From Taiwanofungus camphoratus (lineage: Eukaryota; Basidiomycota; Agaricomycetes; Polyporales; Taiwanofungaceae): a stretch of 64,000 bases of DNA. The translations under genes were made by a program, and so were the position numbers. The stretch spans positions 496,001 through 560,000 of the forward strand of contig CP021226.1 in assembly GCA_003999685.1 (NCBI GenBank). The letters run 5' to 3'. Below, piece by piece: positions 45,771-56,813 of this stretch; positions within the stretch are counted from its first letter, which is position 1; every line of letters starts with the position of its first letter. The notes beneath the pieces were generated by a model, which saw nothing but the letters and a program-made list of their open reading frames with translations, was not told the origin of the DNA and did no database searches.

Positions 45771-46380
45771 GTAGTGCTGCTGTGAGGTGAGGCACCTCGG
45801 ACGTCAAGGTGAGGTGAGATGCACCGGCACACATGCCGATTACCTCAAGGTACCTCAAGGTCACCTTGAGGTAACTTAAGGTAACGCTGGCCTGGCCTGT
45901 GGTTGCGAGAGGACCGGTCATGTTATGTGGATGCATTGCCACTCGCACAAAGGCCTGAGACCGATAGTAATGATGGGTATGCTTCAAGTTCTTAAATTCA
46001 ATCTGTGGTGGGACGGCCTTACATTCACTCAAGATTAGGTGCTGGACCAGGAGAAAATGTTGCCGCGACATCAACATTGTATCAGATGGTCCTCCTGGAG
46101 CATTACAGAGTCATTCAAGTTGTGTTAGAATTCTACTGTACTGCCTCCACTACATGCCATTGTACTGCTTTGTCAATACACTCATTTGCAAACAGAGTGA
46201 CAAGTTATTTGCTCCATGCAAACAATGTTTTATGGAGAAAATTGATAGGGCATAATGCCATTCTGGTGTGTGATAGGATGAGCCATGCTCTGCTGGTTAC
46301 CTCAAGGTATCTCAAGGTAAGTGAAGGTAGCAACTTCAACACTTCAAGGTGACCTTCACCTCACCTCACAGCAGAACTAC
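45771..46380. mobile_element. 610-bp non-autonomous TIR element
   Basis: The terminal inverted repeats are about 22 bp: GTAGTGCTGCTGTGAGGTGA at the left and, read inward from the right, GTAGTTCTGCTGTGAGGTGA, with one mismatch. CTCCAG flanks both ends. Sub-terminal zones hold many copies of ACCTCAAGGT-like words in both directions (45845-45885 left, 46300-46360 right), a layout like clustered transposase-binding sites. No transposase frame is inside. The superfamily is undecided because a 6-bp duplication is not diagnostic. The left 300 bp keeps CpG sites, while the right half has almost none. Confidence 0.72.
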
Positions 46381-48455
46381 CTCCAGGAACATTCTTGCAT
46401 CCCATTTTGTACATCATTCTCCACCTTGTGCCATTTCTCCACATTTTTGCTGCACAGCTAGCAGGCTTGATGGGCCTCAGATCTGGCAGGATGGCAGGTT
46501 GTAGGTTGACATCCAAGAGCAGTCCCAGAGATGCATGGGTGAAGGATGAGTGATCATTCTTGTACAGTGTCCAGATACAGAGGAGCAAGACAATAGGAAC
46601 CACTAGAACTATTTCACTTGCTGCATGGTCTGGGGACCCTAATGGTATTGATACCTTGGTCTCTATCAGGCATACTTAATAGTCATCCACTGTAAACAAT
46701 CTCAATCTTGACGAAGCTGGCCTTGGAATTCAACAAATACAAACATGGCAAACATGTGGCTGTCCAATTCCTAGTCTCATCCCTGTCTCTTGGATACTAT
46801 CAATGAAGTCTACCAGAGGTCAAGACCATTATGTGTTGACATCATGCTATCTTAAATTGTGCCTGATGTCTTCATGACATGCATGTATTGGTCCAAGAGC
46901 CCAGTACTGGGATTTCAGGGTGTATTGCTTTTGATGGGAAATGTTTAGTCACATGTTGAGAATGGATGGCAGAGTGAAGTTTTAGCTGCCTTCAACTATC
47001 TTTTTATGAGCTTGCTTATTATGATCTTGTCATGAACTCAAGAAAGGTCCAGAAGACAAGGTTTGAGGCTGTCTGACAGTGTTTGTGTTTGAGGTCTTAG
47101 TTCCATGGCCGCAATCCTAGGATTTGAGTTCCATGCTGTAAGGTGTGTCTTTGCCTATCTAGCCAGTTGAAGGTTACAGTGTTACTTGATGTGCCCTTTA
47201 CACAGCCTAAAGTCTGTGGCATGGAAACAGGGCCTCAGGGTGAGGTCCCTTTAATGGCCTGTAGCTGTCATGATTACTACCCTTTTCATTTTATGATTTT
47301 ATGGTACTTTTGTAAATCCCTTATATAGTGCTTGAAATTATGGTTGATGCAACATGTAAAAAGCACAGTTAGTTCCTGTATGCAGCCCTGATTCAGGGCA
47401 GACAGGCAGGTTCAAAACCAGCATCTGGTTGGGGTACCATCATGGTATTACAGTGATCTGAAAATTGACCAAGGGTCAAGATGGTTATGACATTATCTAC
47501 TGCCAATGTACTGGCACTGGTGCCCTTTCTTGTGATATTACAGGCTTTGTCCATGACATTGCAAGTGCAGCAGTAGCATCCAGTAGATAAAATTAATTGT
47601 GCATATAGTATGGGACAACAGACAGTAATTATGGTACAGGGAATGAACATAATGCTGTCATCAGTGGGTGAGCTCAGCCATGAAGACAGGGAAATTATCA
47701 ACTGAGGTGGTCTCAAATTGTGCTCTGTCAATCCACCATCAACATCTGGTCTCTCTTTATGCTGTTCAATGCAGGATAGTCTTGAGATTACTCCAGAGAA
47801 TTTCAGTAAAGAACCTAGATAATGATGCATCAGTTGAATGTCATCCAAACAGAGACTGAACATACATTTTGAGAGAGTAATCTTCTTGTTTCTCTCATGT
47901 TACTTAATGAGTGTCACCATCCCTGCAAATTGCATCAAGGATTAAGTTATCCAAGTAAGTTGAAACACTAGTATTGGTTGAACCTCCAGAGAATGTTTGA
48001 GAGAGATTAGGACTTGAAGGAACAGATGATATCTTTCTGCCAGAGGTCAGAGCAAAAAGTTGTGCTCAGAATGTGTCAACTCTGAATTGTAACAGAATTC
48101 ACTGCAGTGATCATATTTGTTTTAGTGGCTGCTCACTGATCAAGAATGCAAAGACTGAAAGTTCACAACAAGACTTTTGACTTTATCACTACTGTACAAA
48201 TTTTAGAATAGATTTATGTTACAAAGATCACATTTGTTTCTGCTCATCCTGACTTCCCTGCTGACAAATGGCCAAAATGTATTCCAACTGACATGTACTT
48301 CAACAAATATGACAAAAGCTGTTACTACTTAATTATAAGATTATTGTAATTATGTTGTACAACAATGATGATGATGAAATCAGGTTGTCATGCAACAAAT
48401 GGTGCTGGCTCATTCATTGCTCAAGTGGGCAGCAGTGAAGGCCATAAAAGCACTG
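46070..48455. other. CpG-depleted, TG/CA-rich repeat-derived domain
   Basis: Across about 2.4 kb I count only a handful of CG dinucleotides (one near 46712, one near 47110), while flanking sequence has several per 60 bp. TG and CA are abundant. The sequence includes a mutated copy of a repeat found in CpG-bearing form elsewhere in the window. The longest frame (47393-47863, minus) is unassigned and probably decayed repeat. This is the expected trace of cytosine methylation followed by deamination in silenced repeats. Confidence 0.8.
47199..47307. repeat. Dispersed repeat, CpG-decayed copy
   Basis: 47199-47238 matches 33787-33826 at 36 of 40 positions, and three of the four differences are CpG to TpG or CpA. 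47248-47280 matches the reverse complement of 33827-33859. 47279-47300 matches 48654-48675. Confidence 0.7.
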
Positions 48456-48535
48456 CTTCGGTATTTCACACTCAGCGTGGGACACATGCAGCTACGCCAG
48501 GCTGGAGCATCTGGGTGCAGTCGCCTCCTCACGGC

Positions 48536-48702
48536 CGAAACGGCCCTGGAAATACGGGGCCGTTTCGATGACTCGGACCTGGCCTGATACCGGAGCATGT
48601 ACAAATTACAGACACGGGTGGGCCCGATTCACGCCATCATTTTCACCGTTCCCACCCTTTTCGTCTTATGATTTTCCGGTACCAACCAGTTTTGGCCGTG
48701 TA
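48536..48702. repeat. Repeat piece with GC-rich hairpin
   Basis: A perfect 11-bp inverted repeat (CGAAACGGCCC ... GGGCCGTTTCG, 48536-48567) with a 10-nt loop. It is followed by 48654-48683, shared with the 47.28 kb repeat, and by TTTTGGCCGTGTA (48690-48702), the inverse of the repeat start at 33787. The family is not identified. Confidence 0.55.
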
Positions 48703-49361
48703 AATGTACAACGTCAGCATGACAGATCAGACGACGACACCATGACGATCGAGACGAGGTTTTGTATCGTTTGATGACTCTTCAGAGGTGAATGGCCGTT
48801 AGAACCAAACCAAGTCAACGGTGCTTTGGATTGTAAGTCAAACTATGGGTGATGTACCAGTGATTGCTGCGAAGATGTTTTGTGCAGGTGTTTTCCGGGC
48901 AATCCTCCATCGTTGAACGTTGAACGTTTGAACCCCCACGGAATTGAGTGAAATACGACATCAATGGATTTAGATAGTTATCAATCAGCGGTTCTCGAAG
49001 GGATGTTCTTAAAACTGATACTTGGAATGGCCAGGACCTGACTCCTGAGAGTAGCCTACAACTATTCTTATCGTATATCATCTCCGTCACCTATTTGATA
49101 TGTTTCTCACAGGTAACTCAATCATCAAACCGTATCTTGTTCTCGGTCACCGGAAAGCTCAGTTTCCGTCTCTGCCGGTTTCATTTCTCAGTCATCCAGC
49201 CTTTTCGAAGGGCCCACGCTGCATCCGTGCGAACGCCTGCATTGTTGCCCTTCACAAGTCGGCAGATCACCGAAGGCCCTTGTGCCTAACTTCTCGACGT
49301 GTTAAATAGGTATTGGGGCACGTATGTGGCATCTCAGAACAGTCTAAGCACTGCAAGTATA
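48703..49361. other. Upstream region of the FAD oxidase gene
   Basis: No gene is recognised. CpG frequency is normal again here. Confidence 0.4.
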
Positions 49362-51350
49362 ATGCGTGCGCATTGTCCCTTGCTCATACTCCTTTTCGGA
49401 GCCGCAATTTCACCGGCACTGGAGGTAAGATATATCACGGGGGTATGCGAGCAGATCGCCAAAGAGATTTCTTCAGCATCTGCAGTCTTTTATCCTCGTA
49501 TGTGTGTTTACCTCGTCCTCACGGCTTCTGACAAGCAAGTTTGGTAGTCGAACGTCCTTACATTGAGGATGTGTATCATTACATTTCGTCGAGCGCTCAA
49601 TCTGCTACATGCTCCGTGGAGCCCGGCACAGCTGAAGACGTGAGCGTTGTGGTAAGGCCGGGACTTCCTTGTTAGAAAGTCATCCCGCCTGAAATTAGCT
49701 CTACCTAGCTGCAAATTCTAGGTGACACGCGGACACCTTTCGCAGTGAGAGCCTCTATGCGTCTTGAATGTGATCACGTTTGACCGCGTTCGCATAGGTG
49801 AAGGGCGGAGGTCATGCCTCAAACCCAGCATTCTCATCCACGACTGGGGTGCAGATTGCTATGGCACGATTTAACGAAGTGAACTACAATTCTAAGACTG
49901 GAGCGGTCGACATAGGTCCAGGACTCATATGGGATGACGTATATGCTGCTCTTGAGCCTTACGGAGTGAACGTCGTGGGCGGTCGAGTCACCGGCGTTGG
50001 AGTAGCAGGTTTCATTCTGGGTGGAGGTCAGCCATTTTTTGGACCTCGTATATATTGCGTTAGCACTGAGTCATTCCAGGTTATTCACACAAATCGAATC
50101 AATACGGTCTGGCTATCGATACTGTGCAAGCGTATGAACTAGTTCTGCCGAATGGTACGATAACGACCGTCACCGATGAGTCAAATCCGGACCTGTTTTT
50201 TGCGTTGAAGGTGAGTGACTTCCTGTAAAGCTACTTCTGATATCTCACTTTTAACCCTAGGGTGGCTTCAACAATTTTGTGAGTAAGCACAGGAACGTTG
50301 CAGCGGCTGACACTGATCGGGCGCGACAGGGAATCGTTACTAAATTTACTCTGAAGGTTTTCCCACAAACCGAAGTCTGGGTACGGGCGTTCATGCCCTC
50401 AATGAGCTCATGCTCGAGCTTAGGTTGTTTGTAGGGCGGTGCGATCATCATTCTCGGCAATGAGAACCAAGTCAATGCCGCAACTGCTAAGTATGCTGCG
50501 ACCGTGACCGATCCTAAGGCTACTCTCCTTACTACCTATAACTGGGACCTGGGCTTGGTACGCAAATCGTCTTGGTCCCACAAGACATGAGGCTTATATA
50601 CTCGTCTTTCCACAGACTATTGTCGAGCTAGACTTGTTTTATGATGCTCCTACTCCGCCACCGGGGATATTCGATGATTTCCTGGCTATTCCCGCCTTGG
50701 ACCAAGACATTTCGACCCGCTCATTCCTTTCCTTGGTGCTTACTACTCCATCCAATAGTACTGCTGGCAAGCGGTGAGCTTAATTCCTGATGTCGCCGAC
50801 TGCTGCTGATTGAATGCATCTTAAGCGGGTTCTTCCATACAGTCCCCCTCGTGAACATCACACCGTCGATTCTAGATGCGGTCGTGAACGAGAGTCAGGT
50901 TCGTGGATCGACCATTCTCGGGCTGCCGACAAATCTTTATGAACACCCTCACAGTACTGGGCTGATCAGCTAGCCCTTACAGTCCCAGGACTTTTCATCA
51001 GCTACGATGTTGAGCCGTTCCTACCTAACGTCTTTTCTCATGGAACACCATCAGCCTATCCTCCTAGCCGTACCCAAGGTCTGTTTCCGATGAACATTTA
51101 TTACGCGTGGACATTTTCGGCTTCAGATGCCGTGATCAATACTGTGATGCAGCAAACTGCAAACACCCTTACTGAAAAGGCTATCGCGGAAGGCCAGAAT
51201 ATTGCCGATGCTGCACTCTATCCCAATTACGCTATTTACGATACGCCGCTTGAGAGGATGTATGGCGAGAATATGCCCACCTTGCAGAATCTCAAGAATC
51301 AATATGATCCAAATAACGTGATGGGTCTTGCTGGAGGATGGAAATTCTAA
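49362..51350 (+). CDS. Secreted FAD-linked oxidase (BBE/PCMH type)
   Basis: Flavin oxidase of the berberine-bridge/6-hydroxynicotine oxidase group. The ATG at 49362 starts a signal peptide (MRAHCPLLILLFGAAISPAL). Exons give VERPYIEDVYHYISSSAQSA, SVEPGTAEDVSVV, then VKGGGHASNPAFSSTTGVQI, where the GGGH His is the usual covalent FAD anchor. The FAD-binding segment continues with GAVDIGPGLIWDDVYAALEP, GVNVVGGRVTGVGVAGFILG and, across an intron, GGGYSHKSNQYGL and YELVLPNGTITTVTDESNP. The GGFNNFGIVTKFTLKVFPQT block follows. The C-terminal BBE domain ends in LKNQYDPNNVMGLAGGWKF at 51348-51350. The FAD-domain loop that usually carries a second covalent Cys has no Cys, so attachment is probably through one His. 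Exon joins keep frame. The likely role is oxidation of sugars or alkaloid-like molecules outside the cell. Confidence 0.9.
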
Positions 51351-51627
51351 ACCGGCCATGTACCGTTCAAGTTGCTCGCACTAGCAAATCATAGACTACC
51401 CCTCGTTACTTGATAGATTTGTTGTCATCCCAAAAATTGGGCCTTTTCTTGATTCCTGTCAAGGTGATGAAAGCATACCATGGAAGCCAACTTCTATATC
51501 TTGCGGCCGAGCATGATGATCGAGGATCAGAATGATCCTCACCCAAGATTGACACTAACCAAGAACAAGTAACTCGGGAGCGAGGGGCTGGCGAAATGCA
51601 CGGGAGAAGTCGCAGCCTAAATTAACC
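51351..51627. other. Intergenic, convergent gene ends
   Basis: Short 3'-to-3' spacer between the FAD oxidase and the leftward unknown gene. No feature seen. Confidence 0.4.
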
Positions 51628-53778
51628 CTATACAGTACAAGACCTAGCGTCAACGAGCGCATCTGCGACGTGCTGCTCCATGCCCGTATATGGAGGAGGA
51701 AACTCAGGCGGCTGGGGAGTCAAGCTAAAGCACTTGGGTTGCCATGCGTCAGGACCGTCTTCCTCTTCGTTATCTCCCGGCCTACGGGGCCCGCCGCGGC
51801 GGCGGAAGAAGCTGATTGGCCACATCGGCATCGCGCAGATGCTCTGTTGGTGGCGCAGCAGATGAGAGAAGTTGGGGATCGCAACAAAACAGTATACTCA
51901 CATCCCTCGAACAAACCTCATCACACCTCAACCATTCCGTCCAGTCGAGCCACTCTACCAGCGCAATGACTCGCGCATGCCAATTCTCTAACATTGTTTT
52001 TAAGGCGTCTTTCGTAGCCTTGGGATCAGTATCCATGCTCTCTGCAAACATTGTTCCGTAGTCTATACATAGGCGTTCCATCACCGTCTCAATGCTTGAC
52101 TGCAGGAGTTCTTCCTGTGGAGTTTTGTGTATTCTAGGATTGTGCTTGAGGAACTCCGTAGCGGAGTATATGCAGCGTTGGACAGCGGTGTTTTTGGCGA
52201 TTGGTGGCGGTCTCGGTCTTGGAGAAGGACACGGATCTGGCGGATTAGCTGACGGAGCCGAAGAAGAAGGCAGTCCTGAAGAAGGCAGAGGAGAGCGGCG
52301 GCACGGATGAAAGGGGGGAGGTGGAGCAGGAGAGTCCAGATGAAGAGAATGCCGGTCAGAAAAAATATACGAATCCGGAGGAGAGTCAGAGCTTGGGGGA
52401 GTATGTGGCCTCGGGGGAAGATCGGGAGACTGCAAGGCGACACCGAAAAACAAGTCCCACGCAGATGTATTCGACGACGCTGACGCTGTATCCATATACG
52501 CATTCAGCGGCGCGTATGTCAAACGGCGCACCGTGACGAGCGCCTCCGTCAAGTTCATTCCTGTCTCGTCTCCCAAGCCCGCCGTAGCATTCGCCAGGAA
52601 CTCGCGCAGTTGCACAATCCTGTCCGCCCAGCCCTCCACGATGCCTCTTGCGAGTGCTCCCCAGTCCATCCCGCTGCCCGCGCCCCTCCACGGCAGGCGC
52701 GCCACCACCTCCTCCATCTCCGCAACGACCGATTGCGCGTCCGCGTCCGAGATGTTCGGCCAGATGCGGTGCGTCCGCATGCGCTGCCCCTCGCGCGCGG
52801 GCACGAGGCTGTGCAGGCGAGGATGGTAGAACGTCACGAAGGTCGAGTAGTCCAGGATGACGTGCGGCTGGGGCACGAGGCCCCGGTGTGCTGCAGCGCG
52901 TGTCCATTCGCTGAATGAGACGCTGGCTAGCGGAGATGGGGTGCCCCAGGGCCTACGCGGGCCAGAGCCGCGTCTAGGACCAGTGGGTAGGGGACCAGTG
53001 GGCACGGAGGGAAAAGGTTGGTCTGTGTTCCCAGGAGGTGTTCCGGGAGGAGTGATGTTCAGGTGACTTACGAGCTGAATTGAAGGAGAGTTGAAGTCAC
53101 ACCACATCAGCTCGCTGCGTAGATCAGCAATAACAATTGGGTTCGCTTATCAGCAGAGAAGTATGAAGGTGCTCACAAGCCAGAATTCATGCGCACGATT
53201 CCTTCTATACCGCGGGGCATACCCCACTTGCACAGCTGCAGCAGACGACCAAATTCGTTCCATATCGGATAGTCTTGTGTGTCACCCCTGCCCCTGCCGG
53301 TAATGAAGACCTCCTGGCTGTCCAGCCACCCGCTATCGTCCAACGCCGCACTCATCCCATCGAAATAGATGATCTTAGCGGGTCGGATGGTCCTGTAGGT
53401 ATGGAGATAAGTGTGCCCACCATGCCCCGCCATGATCCCATAGCTCATCTCGGAGTCGAATGCCAACCACTCCGGCGATGGGACAGGAGTTTGTGCATCT
53501 GTGCGCGCATGATAGAGGAGTGTGAATGGCTCAACCACGCCTGAGATAATGGTATGGCCGTTTGGATGGTATGTGTTGTGCCATTGCACAAGGAGGGAGG
53601 ACAATGAGTTGAAGACGAATGGTGCGGTCGAGTTGTCGATAGGTGGCGGCAGTGAATGCGGCGGTCGCGGTCGCGTATCTAAATCCGAGCCCGCGTGAGG
53701 GTCCGGCCCAGCCAAGGGGTATTGAACTACCTGAGCAAATATCAACGGTAGGCAACCCAGGAGGAGCAGGGCGAGCAT
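51628..53778 (-). CDS. Secreted protein of unknown function, about 640 residues
   Basis: I do not recognise the family. The ATG at 53778 starts a signal peptide (MLALLLLGCLPLIFA). The first exon includes FNSLSSLLVQWHNTYHPNGH, LLYHARTDAQTPVPSPEWLA, GIMAGHGGHTYLHTYRTIRP and IIYFDGMSAALDDSGWLDSQ. The second exon has ELMWCDFNSPSIQLVSHLNI, FSEWTRAAAHRGLVPQPHVI, LDYSTFVTFYHPRLHSLVP, RIWPNISDADAQSVVAEMEE, a low-complexity Ser/Pro/His insert (about 52200-52450), then CIYSATEFLKHNPRIHKTPQ and EWLDWTEWLRCDE. A GT-AG intron leads to SICAMPMWPISFF, an Arg/Asp-rich stretch, and the end at 51628. Regular exons, a clean signal peptide and even codon use argue for a real gene. It may be extracellular or cell-wall bound. 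Confidence 0.78.
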
Positions 53779-54561
53779 GGCTCCGGGATGAGAGGCCGTT
53801 CGTTATCTTTCATGGCTTTTCACGGTCACTTATGCTCGTTTCACGCTCAATCTTGCGCAGGGCCGCAGTCGTTCCGCAGCTGATCAACGACTGGCACCCT
53901 GCTTGCATCTTGAGCCAAATGATCTGCGCGGTTGCATAGAATCCAGCTTCATACGTTTTGTGCATCTATGGCAGAAAGACTAGGAAAATAACTGCTAACG
54001 TCTCGAAACAGAGGCGCTTTACCCTCGGCAACGGAGGACCTCATCGGTGGTCCGACATGTGACCGACAGACACAGACAAGCAGAAAAGGAAATTCAACGA
54101 CGTTGTGGTTAACTTCCGTAGTGCGCTTAGCAGGAAAAGCAACCTTTAGATCGCTCTGGGACACGCGAACCTCCATGACAAGAAAGTTCTGTTTACCAAG
54201 AAAGCGATGTATTAGCATTACGTAGCGGTGAAAACCTCCTGCCCTGTAGCAAGCACCATTACATCGCTTCGGCGAGATGCTTCCTACACGTGCATCAAAG
54301 GATTTTCGGCGACAGCCCAATACAGGCTATTCCAAGATGAAGGACGAAAAGGAGCATGGAAACGGTGGCCGGACAGTAGAACTAAAGAGATACGATCATG
54401 AAAATAGAGCAGCATTCGTGGCGAATAACTGGAATGGAAGATGGGCGGAGGAGACACACGCAGCGTATCAGGGAAGAAGCGTGCCAATGTAGCACCACCA
54501 TGGAGAATAAACGGGGACTTTTTGGATCGGAAGAGTATAATTATTCGAGCGCCGTGGATCT
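53779..54561. other. Intergenic, no gene seen
   Basis: Promoter side of the secreted unknown gene and 3' flank of the Ca2+/H+ antiporter. No coding signal is supported. Confidence 0.4.
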
Positions 54562-56813
54562 TCAAGATACCCAAACTAAAGCAGGATCAACCTTGTGAAC
54601 AAACTGATAAAGGTGGATTGGACGTACATGAGAGGGCGATGACCAAATACAGCGTTATAAGCCTGCACCACACGAAGGTCAGTCACACGTTTACACGAAG
54701 GTCGTCGCTACTCCGGAACACGGATGCTTACATGATGCCTTCCATGTAGTTGGACCTGCCGTCTCTGTAGATAGGGTCCGAGTGTCAGCGGAGGCAAGAA
54801 CGACAAACGGCGGAAACCCGGCGTACTGGATGAGGAATTGCACTAGGAGGACAGAGGAGAAGAGCACGATCGTCTGTGTGCGTCATTTCTCAGCACCAGA
54901 GCCGATTTGCAGTGCATGAAGTGCACATACCTCGAAGTCGGCGAAGAACAGCGTAAGATCATGATGTGTTCTGTCATGAAAATCTATCACTAACTCTCCA
55001 ACAAGATCGCTAAAAACTGCAGCCTACATCCAGCCTATGATGACCAGCAGCGGGACCACGAACGTGGAAATTTGCTGGAAATGCAGATGACTTAAGCCAG
55101 GCCACAGAACACTGACCAATGAATACGCACAATTGAGCTCCCCACGCAGATGCCAATCGTCAGCTCCATCTTACCTCGCATGGCCATCCACACTGCCGTG
55201 AAGTGCTCCGCTGCATTCGCCTACGAATCACGGTTCGCCGACATTGATGACCTTAAGAATGGGATGGACATACTACGATAGGTAGGAGGATGATTCCGAT
55301 GAATGGCTTGGGAATGTGGTACCGTTCAGCCGTCTCCTCGATCGACGCAACCACTGGTATGGAGAAAGAGGAAAATGAGATAGGCATTCAAAGATGGCCG
55401 TAGGGTACATCTCGAAGCGTGCTTACAATAATCGGCGCAGAATGAGGTGAAAATAGTTACCAGGAGCAGTCTAAGGTAGTGTTACTGGCGTAAGATATAA
55501 TAGAGGAGCGCATCAAGTCAGAACGTACGCAGAAGCGGCAGCAGGGACATTCATGCGTGCAAGCTCATGTTCCTCATCCTCTTCCTGTGCCTGGTATAGG
55601 GATGCGTGCGTTTTCAGCTAATAAAATATATATTCAGCCGCCAAAAATCAAATTTGGCGAGACTACAAACTTGGAAAATGAGATAGGCCACGTATACAAA
55701 CAGAAGCAGCAGCGCCGTGCCGCGCGAGATGATGCGGAGGCCGTTTTCAGCACTGTCATCGAGTTCCGGGGTGACTGAGGAGAACATGGCCATAGAGCTG
55801 TTGCCTGTGCCACCTTGGTGCATCTTCGAGCTGTGATATGCAGCTGGAATGACTAGTGCTAGAATCTCATGTTGATTATTGGATCGCCATGACAGGACAA
55901 TAAAGCCGTACTTATGCATGCTAGAGTCATCAACTTGACAAATAATCAGTCACGGAAACTAGGTCCTGTCGCAATTTGAAGGCTTACTGAGCTCGAACTA
56001 CCGTACCGAAAGGCAGGCGTCAGAAAGGCGGAGAGTGGGATGAATGTACAGACAGTGTACTCACGCCTGGGCCGCAGTCACCTGAAATGTGCTTTCAGGA
56101 TATTTGAGGCCGCCTGGAGATAGACTGTCATGACTCTAATTTTACCTCTCTAGGCGAGAAAATCTTTCACAGCGAAGAACGTACCTGCGAGGAAAGAACA
56201 GCCCAAGACAAGCAGGAGGTTCGACAGGATCGAGCCGAGCATCTGCGACGGGTTAGTATTTTGAATGTTGCTACGATAAGAAGAACCCACTGATGTCTGT
56301 ACTATACGCAATTGTCCTGTGTTGTGAGGAAATACCTCAGCACTGAGTACGGACAGGCAGCTAAAATGAACAGACCCTGAAGCAGAGCGGCGATACCGAC
56401 AATGATTTCAACCGCATTTCCAAACGAGGCATTCAGAAGGCCGGACAATGTCTGTCCCAATTTCAAGGACATTTGGTCCGTGGCCGTTCCGAGCAGCTGA
56501 GAATCCAAGTCAATTTACACCTGTCGTATTGCTGCGTGCCAGGACTTACCGCTGCCAGGGGCATGATGGCAATGAAGCTGAAAGAAAACCGATAGGCAGC
56601 ATCCCAATTCGATAGATGGGAGATGAAACTAAGGGGCACAAAGACGAGCAGCACGTTCAGCCAGGAACCAAAGAAGAAGAACTTGTACGAGTCGAGCCAG
56701 GAAGGTTCCCCCTCCGGCTTGAGCACGCCTGTCATGCGGTGCGCAAATGATGTGGGGTGACGCCCATTTGCGCTCTCGAGGAGGGGGGTGCTGTCTGTGA
56801 TGGTGGTGGACAT
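54562..56813 (-). CDS. VCX1: Ca2+/H+ antiporter (CAX family, vacuolar Vcx1-like)
   Basis: Exchanger that moves cytosolic Ca2+ into the vacuole against H+. The ATG at 56813 begins MSTTITDSTPLLESANGRHP. TM segments follow in order: LNVLLVFVPLSFISH, FSFSFIAIMPLAA, then the first CAX repeat with QTLSGLLNASFGNAVEIIVG (GNxxE), VQTSMLGSILSNLLLVLG and CSFLAGGLKYPESTFQVTAA. After an acidic loop comes the second repeat: RYHIPKPFIGIILLPIVANA, AEHFTAVWMAMRGKMELTIG and ICVGSSIQ (GNxxEH-like ANAAEH). Then come FVVPLLVIIGW, LTLFFADFETIVLF and DGRSNYMEGIM, spliced over three short introns, and the end LITLYLVIALSFWVS with TGA at 54562-54564. The last intron is chosen because it restores a normal C-terminus. 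Both ion-binding repeats are intact. Confidence 0.9.

Noticed and set aside
47409-47419. GGTTCAAAACC, resembling an RNA polymerase III B box (tRNA or SINE)
   Set aside because: No A box at a fitting distance and no cloverleaf could be folded by eye.
47393-47863. A 156-codon minus frame in the CpG-poor block
   Set aside because: No family recognised. It lies in mutated repeat DNA and its length is explained by low CpG and stop-poor composition.
48536-48580. GC-rich hairpin considered as a Helitron 3' end
   Set aside because: The expected CTRR-T terminus about 10 nt after the hairpin is not present, and no Rep/helicase sequence was seen.
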